Source of the DNA: Rubritalea tangerina
GTDB taxonomy: Bacteria; Verrucomicrobiota; Verrucomicrobiia; Verrucomicrobiales; Akkermansiaceae
Assembly: GCF_042683245.1 (NCBI RefSeq)
Contig: NZ_JBHUJB010000031.1
Location: forward strand, 1 to 64,000
Length of the DNA stretch: 64,000 nucleotides
Reading direction: 5' to 3'
Positions 52,604 through 61,724 of the stretch are shown here, one piece after another. The position numbers and the translations under genes were made by a program. The first letter of the stretch is position 1, and each line of letters opens with the position of its first letter. Below the pieces are notes generated by a model. That model did not search any database, was not told the DNA's origin, and saw only the letters and a list, made by a program, of their open reading frames with translations.

Positions 52604-53233
52604 ATGAAATGGAAATCGGCAGCAATGGCATTGGCTGGAATGGGAGTTGTTTGGGCGAGTTCCTGTTCACCGGCTCAGAGGTTTTACCAGGCTCAGACAG
52701 CAGTTCCCAAGAAACCGTGGCAGGGAACATCTGGGAAGTGGGGGGGCTATAGTGACACACGCCTCTCAGGAGGTGGGCATAAGGTTCAATTTACGGGCTA
52801 CAACGAGCCAGATGCTAATGCGTGTGCCTATTTTGTTACGGTGCGTGCAGCTGAGCTTGCTGTGCTGGATGGTCAGATGGGCTATTACAGCAAGGGGCCA
52901 AGCACGCAGATTGATATTGAAGAGAGTAATTTTCCTGAGCGTGTGATTCCAGGGTATTGGGATGATGTCCCAGTTGTGGATTACATTTCTGACGGGCAGG
53001 GCAATGTGGTGCCAGTGACGACGTATCGATCGGTTTGGGTGCCGCCGGAGAGGATTCCTCCACATACCGCCATTAACAAGATTAACCGAGCGACGATGAC
53101 GATGGATTATTCTGGTGGTGGAAAGCGGTATGACGCACTGAGTATTCTGCAGGGAGCCCATACGAATCAACAAAAGTTGGGGCGTGTGACGATTGACCCT
53201 AAGGTGGTTGCGATACTCAAGGGGAAGCAGTGA
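52604..53233 (+). CDS. Lipoprotein, CC0125/CC1285-like
   Basis: Probable lipoprotein of 209 residues. Start at ATG 52604, after a GTG codon in phase. A lipobox is readable as VVWASSC (Cys near residue 20). The body contains GYSDTRLSGGGHKVQFTGY and FVTVRAAELAVLDGQMGYY (about 47-93), a pattern like the CC0125/CC1285 family of lipoproteins, where a short alpha/beta core follows the lipidated Cys. Function unknown. The start lies well separated from lepA on the opposite strand. Confidence 0.75.
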   Translation: MKWKSAAMALAGMGVVWASSCSPAQRFYQAQTAVPKKPWQGTSGKWGGYSDTRLSGGGHKVQFTGYNEPDANACAYFVTVRAAELAVLDGQMGYYSKGPSTQIDIEESNFPERVIPGYWDDVPVVDYISDGQGNVVPVTTYRSVWVPPERIPPHTAINKINRATMTMDYSGGGKRYDALSILQGAHTNQQKLGRVTIDPKVVAILKGKQ

Positions 53234-53307
53234 CGTGGAAGGTCATCTTGATGACCTCTGTGAGGTGATGACTTGAGAGTTGGGTTTCATGGCGCATTTG
53301 CTAGGAA

Positions 53308-53877
53308 ATGCTTATGAAGAGCCCTGTCGTCAGCAATATAGATTTAGTCGAGGTGGAGTTAGAGGACGGTTTGGTTGCGCACCAATGTCCCAAAAGTAAG
53401 GGTTATTACATTTCACCCCAGGCTTATTGGGAGTGGTTGCGACAGCAGCCCGAACGGCTTGCCCATTTACCTGCTGCTACGGGGCCAGTACCTCAGATCG
53501 AGGGGAGTCAGGGGGCTAAGGTGTGTCCTGAATCGGGCACGATTATGTTACGTTACAAGGTGGGTCACGGGTTTCCATTTAGCATTGATCGATCGATGAC
53601 TGGAGGAGTATGGCTCGACGCTGGCGAGTGGGAGGCGCTCAAAGAGCGGCAGTTTCACGATGAGATCCATTTGATATTCACAGCTCCTTGGCAGAAAGCG
53701 ATACGTGATGCTCAAGGGTTGGTAACTCGGAAAGAGTTGATGGAGGAGCGCTTCGAGCATGATCTGTTGGAGAAGCTGGATGAGATTAAAGGTTTACTTG
53801 AGGGACACCCGTATCGGGAATTTGCGGTCGCGTATCTGGGGCGCTCTGAGCAAGGTGCGCAGGGTACGCAAGAGTGA
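53308..53877 (+). CDS. Zinc-ribbon (zf-TFIIB-like) protein
   Basis: Protein of 189 residues with two CPxS-type metal-site sequences, HQCPKSKGYYIS (about 25-36) and KVCPESGTIMLRY (about 71-83), as in zf-TFIIB-like proteins. A conserved-looking HGFPFSIDRSMTGGVWLDAGEWEAL block follows, split here as DRSMTGGVWLDAGEWEALK (about 93-111). The C-terminus is charged. Alternative start is ATG 53314. The exact role is unknown. Confidence 0.7.
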   Translation: MLMKSPVVSNIDLVEVELEDGLVAHQCPKSKGYYISPQAYWEWLRQQPERLAHLPAATGPVPQIEGSQGAKVCPESGTIMLRYKVGHGFPFSIDRSMTGGVWLDAGEWEALKERQFHDEIHLIFTAPWQKAIRDAQGLVTRKELMEERFEHDLLEKLDEIKGLLEGHPYREFAVAYLGRSEQGAQGTQE

Positions 53878-53885
53878 TATAGCTA

Positions 53886-53953
53886 GTCAGGTGTGGTTGC
53901 CGTGGCCGCGTAGAGCGGAGTCAGGTGTGGTTGCCGCGGCCGCGTAGAGCGGA
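53886..53953. repeat. 34-bp direct tandem repeat, two copies
   Basis: Two adjacent 34-bp copies (53886-53919 and 53920-53953) differ at one base (GTGG versus GCGG). Each begins GTCAGGTGTGGTTGCC and ends GTAGAGCGGA, with a near-palindromic CGCGGCCGCG centre in the second copy. Located just after the zinc-ribbon gene, before the ffh terminator. Confidence 0.85.
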
Positions 53954-53963
53954 TGTACTATGT

Positions 53964-53997
53964 AAAAAAGAAGGCCTCCACCATGAGGGGGAGGCCT
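53964..53997 (-). terminator. ffh terminator
   Basis: Eight-bp stem AGGCCTCC / GGAGGCCT (53972-53979 and 53990-53997); on the minus strand a run of T residues follows (complement of 53964-53969). Confidence 0.8.
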
Positions 53998-54024
53998 GAG
54001 AGTGCGATTGTGAGCGGCGCGTGC

Positions 54025-55476
54025 TTAGAAGGGGAACTTGCCGCCTTTGCCACCTCCGAGTTTTTTGCCGAGGTCGCCGAGTTTGCTCATATCGAGGTCG
54101 TCCATGTTGAGGTCATTGCCACCCATGCCGCCGAGCATATCGTTCATTCCTTCCATGCCACCCATTTGTTTCATCATTTGCTTCATTTTTCCTTTGGAGC
54201 GCATCATCTTACGCATTTCTCCAAATTGTTTGAGCAAGCGGTTGACTTCGAGGACTGAGGTGCCGGAGCCCATGGCAATGCGTTTGCGGCGGGTGCCTTT
54301 GATGATTTCGGGGCGAGCACGCTCTTTTGGGGTCATGGAGAGGACGATGGCCTCCATGTGCTTCATTTTGTCGGTATTGAGAGCATCTGAAGGAAGTTGC
54401 TTTTTGAGCTTCTTCATACCAGGAAGCATGTTGAGGAGTCCGTCGAGTGGTCCGAGCGAGCGGATCATCTTCATTTGGCTGAGGAAGTCATTGAAGTCGA
54501 ACTGTCCTGAGCCCATACGTTCTGCTGCCTTGAGGGCCTCTTTTTCGTCAATTTTGTCGGCAACATGTTCGACCATTGAGACGATGTCGCCCATGTCGAG
54601 AATGCGTCCGGCCATGCGTTCTGGGTGGAACTCGGTGAAGTCTTCAATTTTCTCACCTTCACCAGCGTATTTGATGGGTTTGCCGGTGATTGTACGCATG
54701 GAGAGGGCGGCGCCGCCTCGGGCGTCACCGTCGAGCTTGGTGAGGACGATACCTGTGATACCGACAGCTTCATCGAAGTGGCTAGCGACTGAGACCGCCT
54801 GTTGGCCAGTGGCGGCATCAGCCACGAGCAAGGTTTCTTTGGGGCTAAGGAACTGGTGTAGTTCTTTAAGTTCTCCGATGAGTTTCTCATCAATTTCTTG
54901 TCGGCCAGCGGTATCGAAGATCATCAGGGTGCCATTTTGGCCATCGGCCCATTTGAGGGCATCTTTGGCTACCTTCACGAGATCAGTTTCGGATGGATCT
55001 GGTGTGTAGACTGGAACGTCGATCTGTTTGGCGAGGGTGGCGAGCTGGTCGATAGCAGCGGGTCGATAGAGGTCGCATGCTACAAGTAATGGGCGTCTGC
55101 CTTCTTTTTTGAGTCTAGCTGCGAGCTTGGCGGACGTGGTTGTTTTACCGGCACCGTTCAGACCGACCATCATGATGCGTGCTGGCGGCGTAAGGTCGAG
55201 TGGTTCGTTATCACCGCCAAGAAGAGTTGTGAGCTCGTCATGGAAAATTTTTACGATTTGTTCGCTCGGCTTGACTGACTTGAGGACTTTTTCACCAAGT
55301 GCTTGTTCTTTGACGTTGGCGATAAATTTTTTGGCGACAGTGAAGTCGACGTCGGCTTCTAACAACGCAAGGCGCACTTCGCGAAGGGCATCACTGATAT
55401 TTTTTTCAGAGATTTTGCCATCACCACGGAGGTTTTTGAAGGCGTTTTCGAGTGAGTCTGAGAGTGAGTTAAACAT
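54025..55476 (-). CDS. ffh: Signal recognition particle protein Ffh
   Basis: Ffh, 483 residues, delivers nascent membrane and secretory proteins. N-domain about 1-85, GTPase G-domain with P-loop GLNGAGKTTTSAKLA (about 105-119), DTAGRQEID, VLTKLDGDARGGAALS split as TKLDGDARGG. The M-domain follows and ends with a Met/Gly-rich tail (MKQMMKQMGGMEGM, then GGMGGNDLNMDDLDM). The 4.5S RNA is not in the window. Followed by a hairpin terminator on the minus strand. Confidence 0.98.
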   Translation of the reverse strand: MFNSLSDSLENAFKNLRGDGKISEKNISDALREVRLALLEADVDFTVAKKFIANVKEQALGEKVLKSVKPSEQIVKIFHDELTTLLGGDNEPLDLTPPARIMMVGLNGAGKTTTSAKLAARLKKEGRRPLLVACDLYRPAAIDQLATLAKQIDVPVYTPDPSETDLVKVAKDALKWADGQNGTLMIFDTAGRQEIDEKLIGELKELHQFLSPKETLLVADAATGQQAVSVASHFDEAVGITGIVLTKLDGDARGGAALSMRTITGKPIKYAGEGEKIEDFTEFHPERMAGRILDMGDIVSMVEHVADKIDEKEALKAAERMGSGQFDFNDFLSQMKMIRSLGPLDGLLNMLPGMKKLKKQLPSDALNTDKMKHMEAIVLSMTPKERARPEIIKGTRRKRIAMGSGTSVLEVNRLLKQFGEMRKMMRSKGKMKQMMKQMGGMEGMNDMLGGMGGNDLNMDDLDMSKLGDLGKKLGGGKGGKFPF

Positions 55477-55544
55477 AGTGAGTGGTCTCGGTGTGGGGGA
55501 ATGTTGAGCTTGTTAGGTGTTGTAATTAGATAGTTGGGAAAGGA

Positions 55545-56795
55545 TTATTCTGAGCTGATAGTTGGCTCAGTGTCTGGAGTTTTTGCCTTTGGTAGTGATG
55601 GGGCTGTGGTGGGGATATAGGCAGCATTGCGATCTACGATAAAGGTCCAGCGCATGGGCTTCTCATAGGTATCGGCATCGAGCAATTTCCAACTCACAGT
55701 GATGTCGCAGGTAGGTTTGCGCAGACGTCGGTTGACTTTCCAAGAGAAAATTTTGCGATTGGGCTGAATGCTGAGAGGAACTTTCCCGAAGCCACTGACG
55801 CGCATGACGACGGAGTCGGGGTCGATATTATCGAGCGAGGAGAAATCGACTGAGATGGTTGGCATGCGATTTGAGATGGTGGAGCCGGCGGTAGGGGTGA
55901 CGGGAAATGGGGTGGATTGGACGATGGCGCCGAGGCTAGCGGTGCTATTTGCGGTGGCGGGGAAGCGGGTAGCATTTTCAAAAATTGAATCGTGAGTGCC
56001 GAGGATGATGTATCGGGGCAGGGTCATATTTTCGGAGGTTTTTGAGACTTTACCGGGGAGGACGGTGAAGAGGCAGGCGTAGCCTTTTTGCTTTGCGATG
56101 TCGAACATCTCGGGGGTGTGGAAGCCACCGGGGTAGGCGTAAGTTTCAATGGATTTGTCAAATTTGTCTTCTAAGAAGGATTTTGATTCGCCGAACTCGG
56201 TGTTGAGGAAGGCGGAGTAGGCCTCGGTGCCGAGTTTGATATTTTTTTTGACGGTACTCGGGTAGGGGTGTGAGACAGAATGTGAGCCGATGCTTGCTCC
56301 GTGTTGCATCATTTCTTTAATCATGTCGGAGCTGAGGGCTTTACCGCCGCCGTCGACATAATTCTTATAGAGGAAGAGGGTGAAGGGGTATTCGAATTCT
56401 TTGAGTATCGGGAAGGCGTGGGTGTAGACTGATTTCCAGCCATCATCGATCGTGATGAGGACGCTTCTCTCAGGGAGTTTGAGAGTGCCATTTTTCCAAG
56501 CGAGGAATTCTTCTAGGCTGATGACTGTGTATTTCAGGTCTTTGAGAGCTTGCATTTGCTTGCGGAACTTATCGGTGGGCAAGCGCATTTCGGTAGCTTC
56601 TTGGTCCTCGGTAAATTCGTGGTAGCCGAGCACACTGACGAGTGAGGTGTCTTTGGTCGTTTGGACAAGCGTGGGTGGGTTCACTGCGTCCGCGACTGCT
56701 TTTTGGGAGTCGTCAGCGGTGAGTGGAGCTTGCGCCTGAAGGGCCCAAGTGAGCGCGCAGGTAAGCAATGTAGCTAGCAATGAGGTGGTCTTCAA
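55545..56795 (-). CDS. Exported polysaccharide deacetylase-like protein
   Basis: Polysaccharide deacetylase (NodB-type, CE4) of about 416 residues. The active-site Asp pair is in VLITIDDGW (about 116-124), with the metal His motif SHSVSHPYPS (about 175-184) and SIETYAYPGG. A C-terminal beta-rich region (about 300-380) may bind sugars. Start is uncertain: a TTG at 56795 gives a good signal peptide (LKTTSLLATLLTCALTWALQA) while the ATG at 56927 adds 44 unlikely residues and overlaps the divergent rodA start. It probably deacetylates cell-wall or extracellular glycan. Confidence 0.85.
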   Translation of the reverse strand: MKTTSLLATLLTCALTWALQAQAPLTADDSQKAVADAVNPPTLVQTTKDTSLVSVLGYHEFTEDQEATEMRLPTDKFRKQMQALKDLKYTVISLEEFLAWKNGTLKLPERSVLITIDDGWKSVYTHAFPILKEFEYPFTLFLYKNYVDGGGKALSSDMIKEMMQHGASIGSHSVSHPYPSTVKKNIKLGTEAYSAFLNTEFGESKSFLEDKFDKSIETYAYPGGFHTPEMFDIAKQKGYACLFTVLPGKVSKTSENMTLPRYIILGTHDSIFENATRFPATANSTASLGAIVQSTPFPVTPTAGSTISNRMPTISVDFSSLDNIDPDSVVMRVSGFGKVPLSIQPNRKIFSWKVNRRLRKPTCDITVSWKLLDADTYEKPMRWTFIVDRNAAYIPTTAPSLPKAKTPDTEPTISSE

Positions 56796-56917
56796 GATGG
56801 GTCTACTGTAAGCTGCGAGGGTGGCTTGTAAATCCTGATATGAGCTGAGTTTGAAGTTCTGCGAACAATGCTTGCTATGCAAGGGTGGGGTACTATCGTG
56901 CGTAGGATTTCGGGACG

Positions 56918-58180
56918 ATGACTCCACTATTGCGCAAATTTTTGGGAATGAACTGGGTGTTAGTGCTCACGATGGTGGGGCTGATAGTCTTTGGGATATT
57001 TTCGATTGAGAGTGCGGCGCGGCATTTGCCACAGGGGGGGGAGTATTATGCGGACCGGCAGAAGATGTGGGCGATGATTGGGGGAGTGGTGTACATTGTG
57101 ACGGCATTGGTGGATTACCGTTGGATCAAGTACTTGGCATTACCGATGTATTTGGGGGGCTTGGGGCTGATGGTGGCGGCGATGTTTGTAGACAATGAGG
57201 TACACCAATTGAATTTTGCGGGGGTGAGTTTTCAGCCAGCACAGTTTATGGTGGTGGCTGGTTTTATCAGCATGGCGATGATGCTGCAGCAGATGCCGAG
57301 GGTGCATCCACTTTTGGGTTTACCGATTGTGAAGGTGGGGATGATAGCGGTGATGTCTTTGGTGCCCTTTGCGATGGTTGCGAAGATGGGAGACATGGGG
57401 TCGGCCTTGGTGTGGTTACCTGTTGTGGGGGTGATTATGTTGACTGGTGGGATTCCGTTTCGGTACCTGAGCTTCATTGTATTAATTGGTTTGGCGATGA
57501 TTCCTCCGTTATTTTTCATCGTATTACCGACCCAGTCAGAGCGTGGGACAAAGCGGATTGAGCTCTACCTTGATATGCTAAACCAACGGGAAGTAGATAT
57601 TCAGGGAGATGCCTATGCACCGCATTATATTGGGATGGCGGTAGGCAAGGCTGGATGGAAGGGTGTGGGGCATTTAGCTGATGCTAACAAGGGGTCGATT
57701 CACGATAAAAAGTACATTCCTTGGAAGACGGCTCACAATGATTTCATTTTTGCTGTGATCGCCGAGGAACAAGGTTTTCGCGGCAGCTTGGTATTAGTGG
57801 CTGTGTATGGGGTGTTATTGATTCAGGCATTATTTATTTCTTATTACAGCCGAGATTTATCTGGGCAGGTGATTGCGTGTGCTGTGGTGGCATTATTTTT
57901 TGCGCATATTTTTGAGAATATTGGCATGCATATTCGGATCATGCCGATCACGGGGATTCCGTTGCCACTGGTATCGTATTCAGGGACATTTTTGGTGATG
58001 TGTATGTTTATGTTGGGGATGGTGCAGAGTGTGTGGGTGCATCGGAATGAGGTGCTGCCAGAGGACATGACAAAGCCGATAAAATTATCGAGGCGGGGGC
58101 GGAGTTTGGTGATTGGGAAGCGCCGTGGTGAGGATAGGTCGAACCCGAATGAGGGGACGCAACGTGGAGAAGCGTTGTAG
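56918..58180 (+). CDS. rodA: RodA/FtsW-family SEDS glycosyltransferase
   Basis: SEDS protein of 420 residues with about 10 TM helices. The catalytic-region Asp lies in AKMGDMGSALVWLP (about 167-180). The conserved AHNDFIFAVIAEEQGFRGSL is present (about 276-295), as are GKAGWKGVG and GIPLPLVSYSGT near the C-terminus. It polymerises peptidoglycan with a class B PBP; RodA is favoured over FtsW by sequence impression only. No pbp2 gene is adjacent. Confidence 0.92.
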   Translation: MTPLLRKFLGMNWVLVLTMVGLIVFGIFSIESAARHLPQGGEYYADRQKMWAMIGGVVYIVTALVDYRWIKYLALPMYLGGLGLMVAAMFVDNEVHQLNFAGVSFQPAQFMVVAGFISMAMMLQQMPRVHPLLGLPIVKVGMIAVMSLVPFAMVAKMGDMGSALVWLPVVGVIMLTGGIPFRYLSFIVLIGLAMIPPLFFIVLPTQSERGTKRIELYLDMLNQREVDIQGDAYAPHYIGMAVGKAGWKGVGHLADANKGSIHDKKYIPWKTAHNDFIFAVIAEEQGFRGSLVLVAVYGVLLIQALFISYYSRDLSGQVIACAVVALFFAHIFENIGMHIRIMPITGIPLPLVSYSGTFLVMCMFMLGMVQSVWVHRNEVLPEDMTKPIKLSRRGRSLVIGKRRGEDRSNPNEGTQRGEAL

Positions 58181-58221
58181 TGGAGGCTTGAATTCTTGGG
58201 ATCTACGCCTAGCGTTCAGCC

Positions 58222-58917
58222 ATGCGCCTTGATAAATTCATAGCCACGCACTCAGATGCGACACGCACATTAGCGAAAGCGGCCATTAAGTCTGGTCAGG
58301 TACGGGTCAATGGGGAGGTGGTTCGGGACCAGGGAAAGAAGGTGTCTGAGAAGGACGTCATCAAGGTGCATGGGCAATTGATTGAGGAATCTGGCGAAGT
58401 GTATTTGGCTCTTTACAAGCCTGAGGGTGTTTTATCGTCGACAGGAGCTGAGGAAGAGGATGACACGGTCATTGATCTTGTTGATGGGTATACACACAAG
58501 GAATTGCATGTGGCGGGGCGATTGGATAAAGATACGACAGGGTTGGTGTTGCTCACGAGTGATGGGAAGTGGAGCCATCGTGTGACCTCACCGAAATTTT
58601 CATGTGAGAAGGTGTACCATGTGGGCTTGGCTGATCCGATTGACGAGGAGGTTGTGGAAATTTTTGCAGAGGGGTTGATGTTACGTGGTGAGGACAAAGC
58701 AACTTTGCCAGCTCGATTGGAGTTGTTGGGTGAGCGTGAGGGACGCTTGACTTTGACGGAGGGCAAGTACCACCAGGTAAAGCGGATGTTCGGAGCGATC
58801 GGCAATAAAGTGGTAACACTAAAGCGCGAATCGATCGGTCAGGTGACTTTAGGTGATTTAGAGCCTGGTGAATTCTATGCACTTGACGCGGAGGACATTG
58901 AGAGCTTTTTGAAGTAG
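58222..58917 (+). CDS. rsuA: RsuA-family pseudouridine synthase
   Basis: RsuA/RluB-type protein, 231 residues. An S4 RNA-binding domain (MRLDKFIATHSDATR, about 1-15) is followed by the catalytic domain with GRLDKDTTGLVLLTSDG (about 92-108) holding the catalytic Asp. LALYKPEGVLSS, and KYHQVKRMFGAIG near residue 183, are typical. It modifies rRNA, in E. coli 16S U516; the exact position here is inferred. Starts 41 bp after rodA, so it may share its transcript. Confidence 0.92.
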   Translation: MRLDKFIATHSDATRTLAKAAIKSGQVRVNGEVVRDQGKKVSEKDVIKVHGQLIEESGEVYLALYKPEGVLSSTGAEEEDDTVIDLVDGYTHKELHVAGRLDKDTTGLVLLTSDGKWSHRVTSPKFSCEKVYHVGLADPIDEEVVEIFAEGLMLRGEDKATLPARLELLGEREGRLTLTEGKYHQVKRMFGAIGNKVVTLKRESIGQVTLGDLEPGEFYALDAEDIESFLK

Positions 58918-58950
58918 ATCTATCACAAAGTTCGTGCTAGCCCTCAGGAC

Positions 58951-59538
58951 ATGTCAGTACCTATACGCGTGTTATTAGTAGTTTTGTTGGGATTAGCAGG
59001 GGTATCCCAAGCTCAGGTTATCATTGGTCAGGAGAAGACACTGAATGGTCCGAGTCATCGGACGATTACTGGGAAGGTACGCACTTTATTTTGGAAGGCA
59101 ACGATTGACCAGCAGGTTGCATTTGTCTCTTTGGCGGATGTGGAGACGTTTGGGCTTCAGGAATATGCGGTGGATAATGCTGCTTATGTGCGTGAGCTGA
59201 CGATATCACTGAAGTCGCGCAATTTGGTAAGGATTTATCATGTGGAACCACGCAACAGCCCGAGTGGCTATCTCAATGACACGGTTGAGAATTTCACAGA
59301 ACGTCTGAGTGATGTGCAAGCTGCGGCATTGGGAGATAAAGGGCAGAGGGTGAATGCTGTGATTAAATCTTACCCGGTGACGACACACAAAGAGATGGTG
59401 GAATACCGCGTGAGCAAAAAGCAGACGATTGCAGATCTCTATGCCCATTTAGAGAAAGCCTATCTTGATTACCACGCTACGGAGGTGGTCGAGGGGCAGC
59501 GTGCTCAGACGATCTCTGAGGTGAAGGTGGAAGAGTAG
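58951..59538 (+). CDS. Secreted protein of unknown function
   Basis: Protein of 195 residues with a signal peptide (MSVPIRVLLVVLLGLAGVSQA, about 1-22). The mature part is mixed and has a basic, Tyr-containing middle; no known domain recognised. Begins 33 bp after rsuA. Prediction of its being coding is supported by the signal peptide and composition. Function unknown. Confidence 0.6.
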   Translation: MSVPIRVLLVVLLGLAGVSQAQVIIGQEKTLNGPSHRTITGKVRTLFWKATIDQQVAFVSLADVETFGLQEYAVDNAAYVRELTISLKSRNLVRIYHVEPRNSPSGYLNDTVENFTERLSDVQAAALGDKGQRVNAVIKSYPVTTHKEMVEYRVSKKQTIADLYAHLEKAYLDYHATEVVEGQRAQTISEVKVEE

Positions 59539-59564
59539 AGGGGGATGTGGGTAGTTGGCTGAGG

Positions 59565-59600
59565 AATAAAAAATGCCCAAGTGTGGGTCACTTGGGCATT
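59565..59600 (-). terminator. argF terminator (probably bidirectional)
   Basis: Perfect 12-bp stem AATGCCCAAGTG / CACTTGGGCATT, 5-nt loop, with a T-run after it on the minus strand (complement of AATAAAAAAT). It sits between the convergent secreted protein and argF. Confidence 0.85.
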
Positions 59601-59625
59601 AGTTTGGGAAATGTGTTTGTGAGGT

Positions 59626-60522
59626 TTATTGAGCGATGGCAGCGAGGACAGCTTTTTGTGCGTGCAGACGGTTTTCAGCTTGTTGGAAGATCGTGTCTGC
59701 GTGTAGCTCGAGGATTGCTTCGCTAATTTCTTTTTCGCGGTATGCTGGGAGGCAGTGGAGGACGATGTGGTCGTCAGCAGCATGGCTTAGGAGCTCAGCG
59801 TTGACTTGATAGTCGCCGAAGAGTGCTTCTTTTTCGGCTTGTCCTTCTTGGCCCATGGAGAGCCAGACATCGGTGTTGATGACGTGGGCACCTTTGACCG
59901 CTTCGACTGGATCTGAGGTGAGGGTGACATTGGGGGCGTTGACCTTGTCCATCCAATCTTTTGGTGGTTGGCAGGATTCTGGAGCAGCGACGACGAGTTC
60001 AAATCCGAGGTATTTAGCAGCCCAGATCCACGAACGTGACATATTGTTGTCGCCATCGCCGATGAAGACGCATTTTTTACCTTCCCAAGTACCGAGTTTT
60101 TCTTTGACGGTAAGGAGGTCTGCGAGGATTTGGCAGGGATGTTCTTCGTCAGTCAGGGCATTGATGGTGGGGATTTCTGAGAAATCTGAGAAATCGACGA
60201 CATCTTGTTGGTCGAAGGTGCGGATGATACAGCCGTGAATCATGCGGCCGAGTACGCGAGCGGTATCCTTGATGGGCTCACCGCGGCCGAGTTGGATGTC
60301 GTTAGAGGAGAGAAACATGATGGAACCACCGAGTTCGCGGACACCGACTTCGAAGGAGACGCGTGTGCGGGTGGATGATTTTGTGAAGATCATGGCCCAA
60401 GTCTGGCCAGCGAGTGGTTGGGTGCTGTGGTTACCACGCTCTGCTTTGAGAGTGACCGCTGAGTCGATCAGAGCATTGAGGGTGGGGGCGTCGAGTTCTT
60501 CGATAGAAAGTAAATGTTTCAT
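59626..60522 (-). CDS. argF: Ornithine carbamoyltransferase
   Basis: OTCase, 298 residues, makes citrulline from ornithine and carbamoyl phosphate. Carbamoyl-phosphate motif KSSTRTRVSFEVG (about 47-59), HPCQILADLLTV (about 128-139), and ornithine-site HCLPAYREKEI (about 261-271, the HCLPA Cys). Start ATG 60522 (MKHLLSIEELD) is preferred; the ORF extends 8 codons further. No other arg gene is adjacent. Confidence 0.96.
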   Translation of the reverse strand: MKHLLSIEELDAPTLNALIDSAVTLKAERGNHSTQPLAGQTWAMIFTKSSTRTRVSFEVGVRELGGSIMFLSSNDIQLGRGEPIKDTARVLGRMIHGCIIRTFDQQDVVDFSDFSEIPTINALTDEEHPCQILADLLTVKEKLGTWEGKKCVFIGDGDNNMSRSWIWAAKYLGFELVVAAPESCQPPKDWMDKVNAPNVTLTSDPVEAVKGAHVINTDVWLSMGQEGQAEKEALFGDYQVNAELLSHAADDHIVLHCLPAYREKEISEAILELHADTIFQQAENRLHAQKAVLAAIAQ

Positions 60523-60614
60523 AGCAGCGAGCGCGGAGAAAAACATGGAGTTAGGGTGCTTGTCGATGCTGAAATCCTTGAATGGGTGACAATTCTGTCC
60601 CCTCGAGGAGGCGT

Positions 60615-61184
60615 TTATGACGATGGGGCGCTAAGAACGCTGTGGACCTCAATGTCGTGTGGTTCTACAGGAAGTGAGTTGTGGAGCTGAAGCTCATAGC
60701 AGATACCGAGCAAAAAGGCGTCATCGCGACGGTTTTCTAGGAGGCGGTCATAGTAGCCACCACCTTTGCCGAGGCGTTGGCCAGAATGCGTGTATGCGTA
60801 TGCTGGGCAGAGAAAGAGGTCGATTTCCTGTGGCGGGGTGGCATGGGGAGAGGAATCGGTGGGTTCGAGAATGCCGAAGAGGCCTGGGCTGAGGTCGCTG
60901 AAGGCGGCAACGCGGTGGAAAGTCATCGAGCCGCCTGGGAGAGATTTTGGGTAGACGAGGTGGTGGTGAGGCAGCAATTGGTGCAGGGCGCTGAGATCGG
61001 GTTCCATTGGCAGGGCCGCGAAGCTGGCAATTGTGCGGATATTCGGGTGTTTTTGGGTAAATTGAACGATCTGCTGGCAGAGTTGCTGTGAGGCCTGAGC
61101 TTTGAGGTCTGAGGGGAATGCTTTGAGAGCTTCACGCATGGCTCGGCGGATGCGATTTTTTTCGAGTTTCGGGTCAAAATCCAT
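60615..61184 (-). CDS. 5-formyltetrahydrofolate cyclo-ligase
   Basis: 5-FCL, 189 residues, converts 5-formyl-THF to 5,10-methenyl-THF with ATP. N-terminal KNRIRRAMREALK (about 9-21) and the ATP-site GQRLGKGGGYYDRLLE (about 141-156) are diagnostic. It connects to folD in the same window. Single gene between argF and the ribosomal proteins, opposite strand to rpsM. Confidence 0.9.
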   Translation of the reverse strand: MDFDPKLEKNRIRRAMREALKAFPSDLKAQASQQLCQQIVQFTQKHPNIRTIASFAALPMEPDLSALHQLLPHHHLVYPKSLPGGSMTFHRVAAFSDLSPGLFGILEPTDSSPHATPPQEIDLFLCPAYAYTHSGQRLGKGGGYYDRLLENRRDDAFLLGICYELQLHNSLPVEPHDIEVHSVLSAPSS

Positions 61185-61336
61185 GGATGTGGGTCAAATA
61201 TAGGGAAAAGGGGGAGGATTGGGCATTTCCCGCTTGCCAGAATCTAAATCTCTGGTAAACGAGCCGTCCCGCTTTGCGCAACACGCGCATAATACTCTGC
61301 GGAGCAAACATATTAACAACTAAATTACCGATTACC

Positions 61337-61705
61337 ATGGCAAGAATTTTCGGAACCGAAATTCCCAATGAGAAGCGCATCGAAGCTTCTCTTCCATACA
61401 TTTACGGTGTTGGTCGCACAACTGCTAAGAAGATCCTTGAGCAGGCAGGTGTAGATCCAGACATCCGTACTGGTCAGCTCTCAGAAGAACAACTCGTAAA
61501 GATTGCCTCGGTAATCACAAGCGAGAGCATTCTTATTGAAGGTGACCTTCGTCGTGAGAAGCAAGCAGCGCTTAAGCGTTTGACTTCTATCAACTGTCAC
61601 CGTGGCCAGCGTCATAAGCGTGGCCTTCCTGTTCGTGGCCAGCGCACTAAGACCAATGCTCGTACTCGTAAGGGTAAGAAGCGTACAATGGGTGTAGCTA
61701 AGTAA
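61337..61705 (+). CDS. rpsM: 30S ribosomal protein S13
   Basis: S13, 122 residues from ATG 61337. The upstream in-frame codons (21) are not family-like. Features: IYGVGRTTAKKILEQAGVD (about 20-38) and C-terminal RGQRTKTNARTRKGKKRT. It lies at the head of a cluster with rpsK and rpsD and shares their codon bias (C-rich, highly expressed). No rpmJ precedes it. Confidence 0.97.
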   Translation: MARIFGTEIPNEKRIEASLPYIYGVGRTTAKKILEQAGVDPDIRTGQLSEEQLVKIASVITSESILIEGDLRREKQAALKRLTSINCHRGQRHKRGLPVRGQRTKTNARTRKGKKRTMGVAK

Positions 61706-61724
61706 CCTTTGACCTGTAAATACA

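Noticed and set aside
52485..52760. 91-codon minus-strand ORF overlapping the lipoprotein gene start
   Set aside because: Shadow of the lipoprotein reading frame; Pro/Ser/Thr-rich and no recognisable features.
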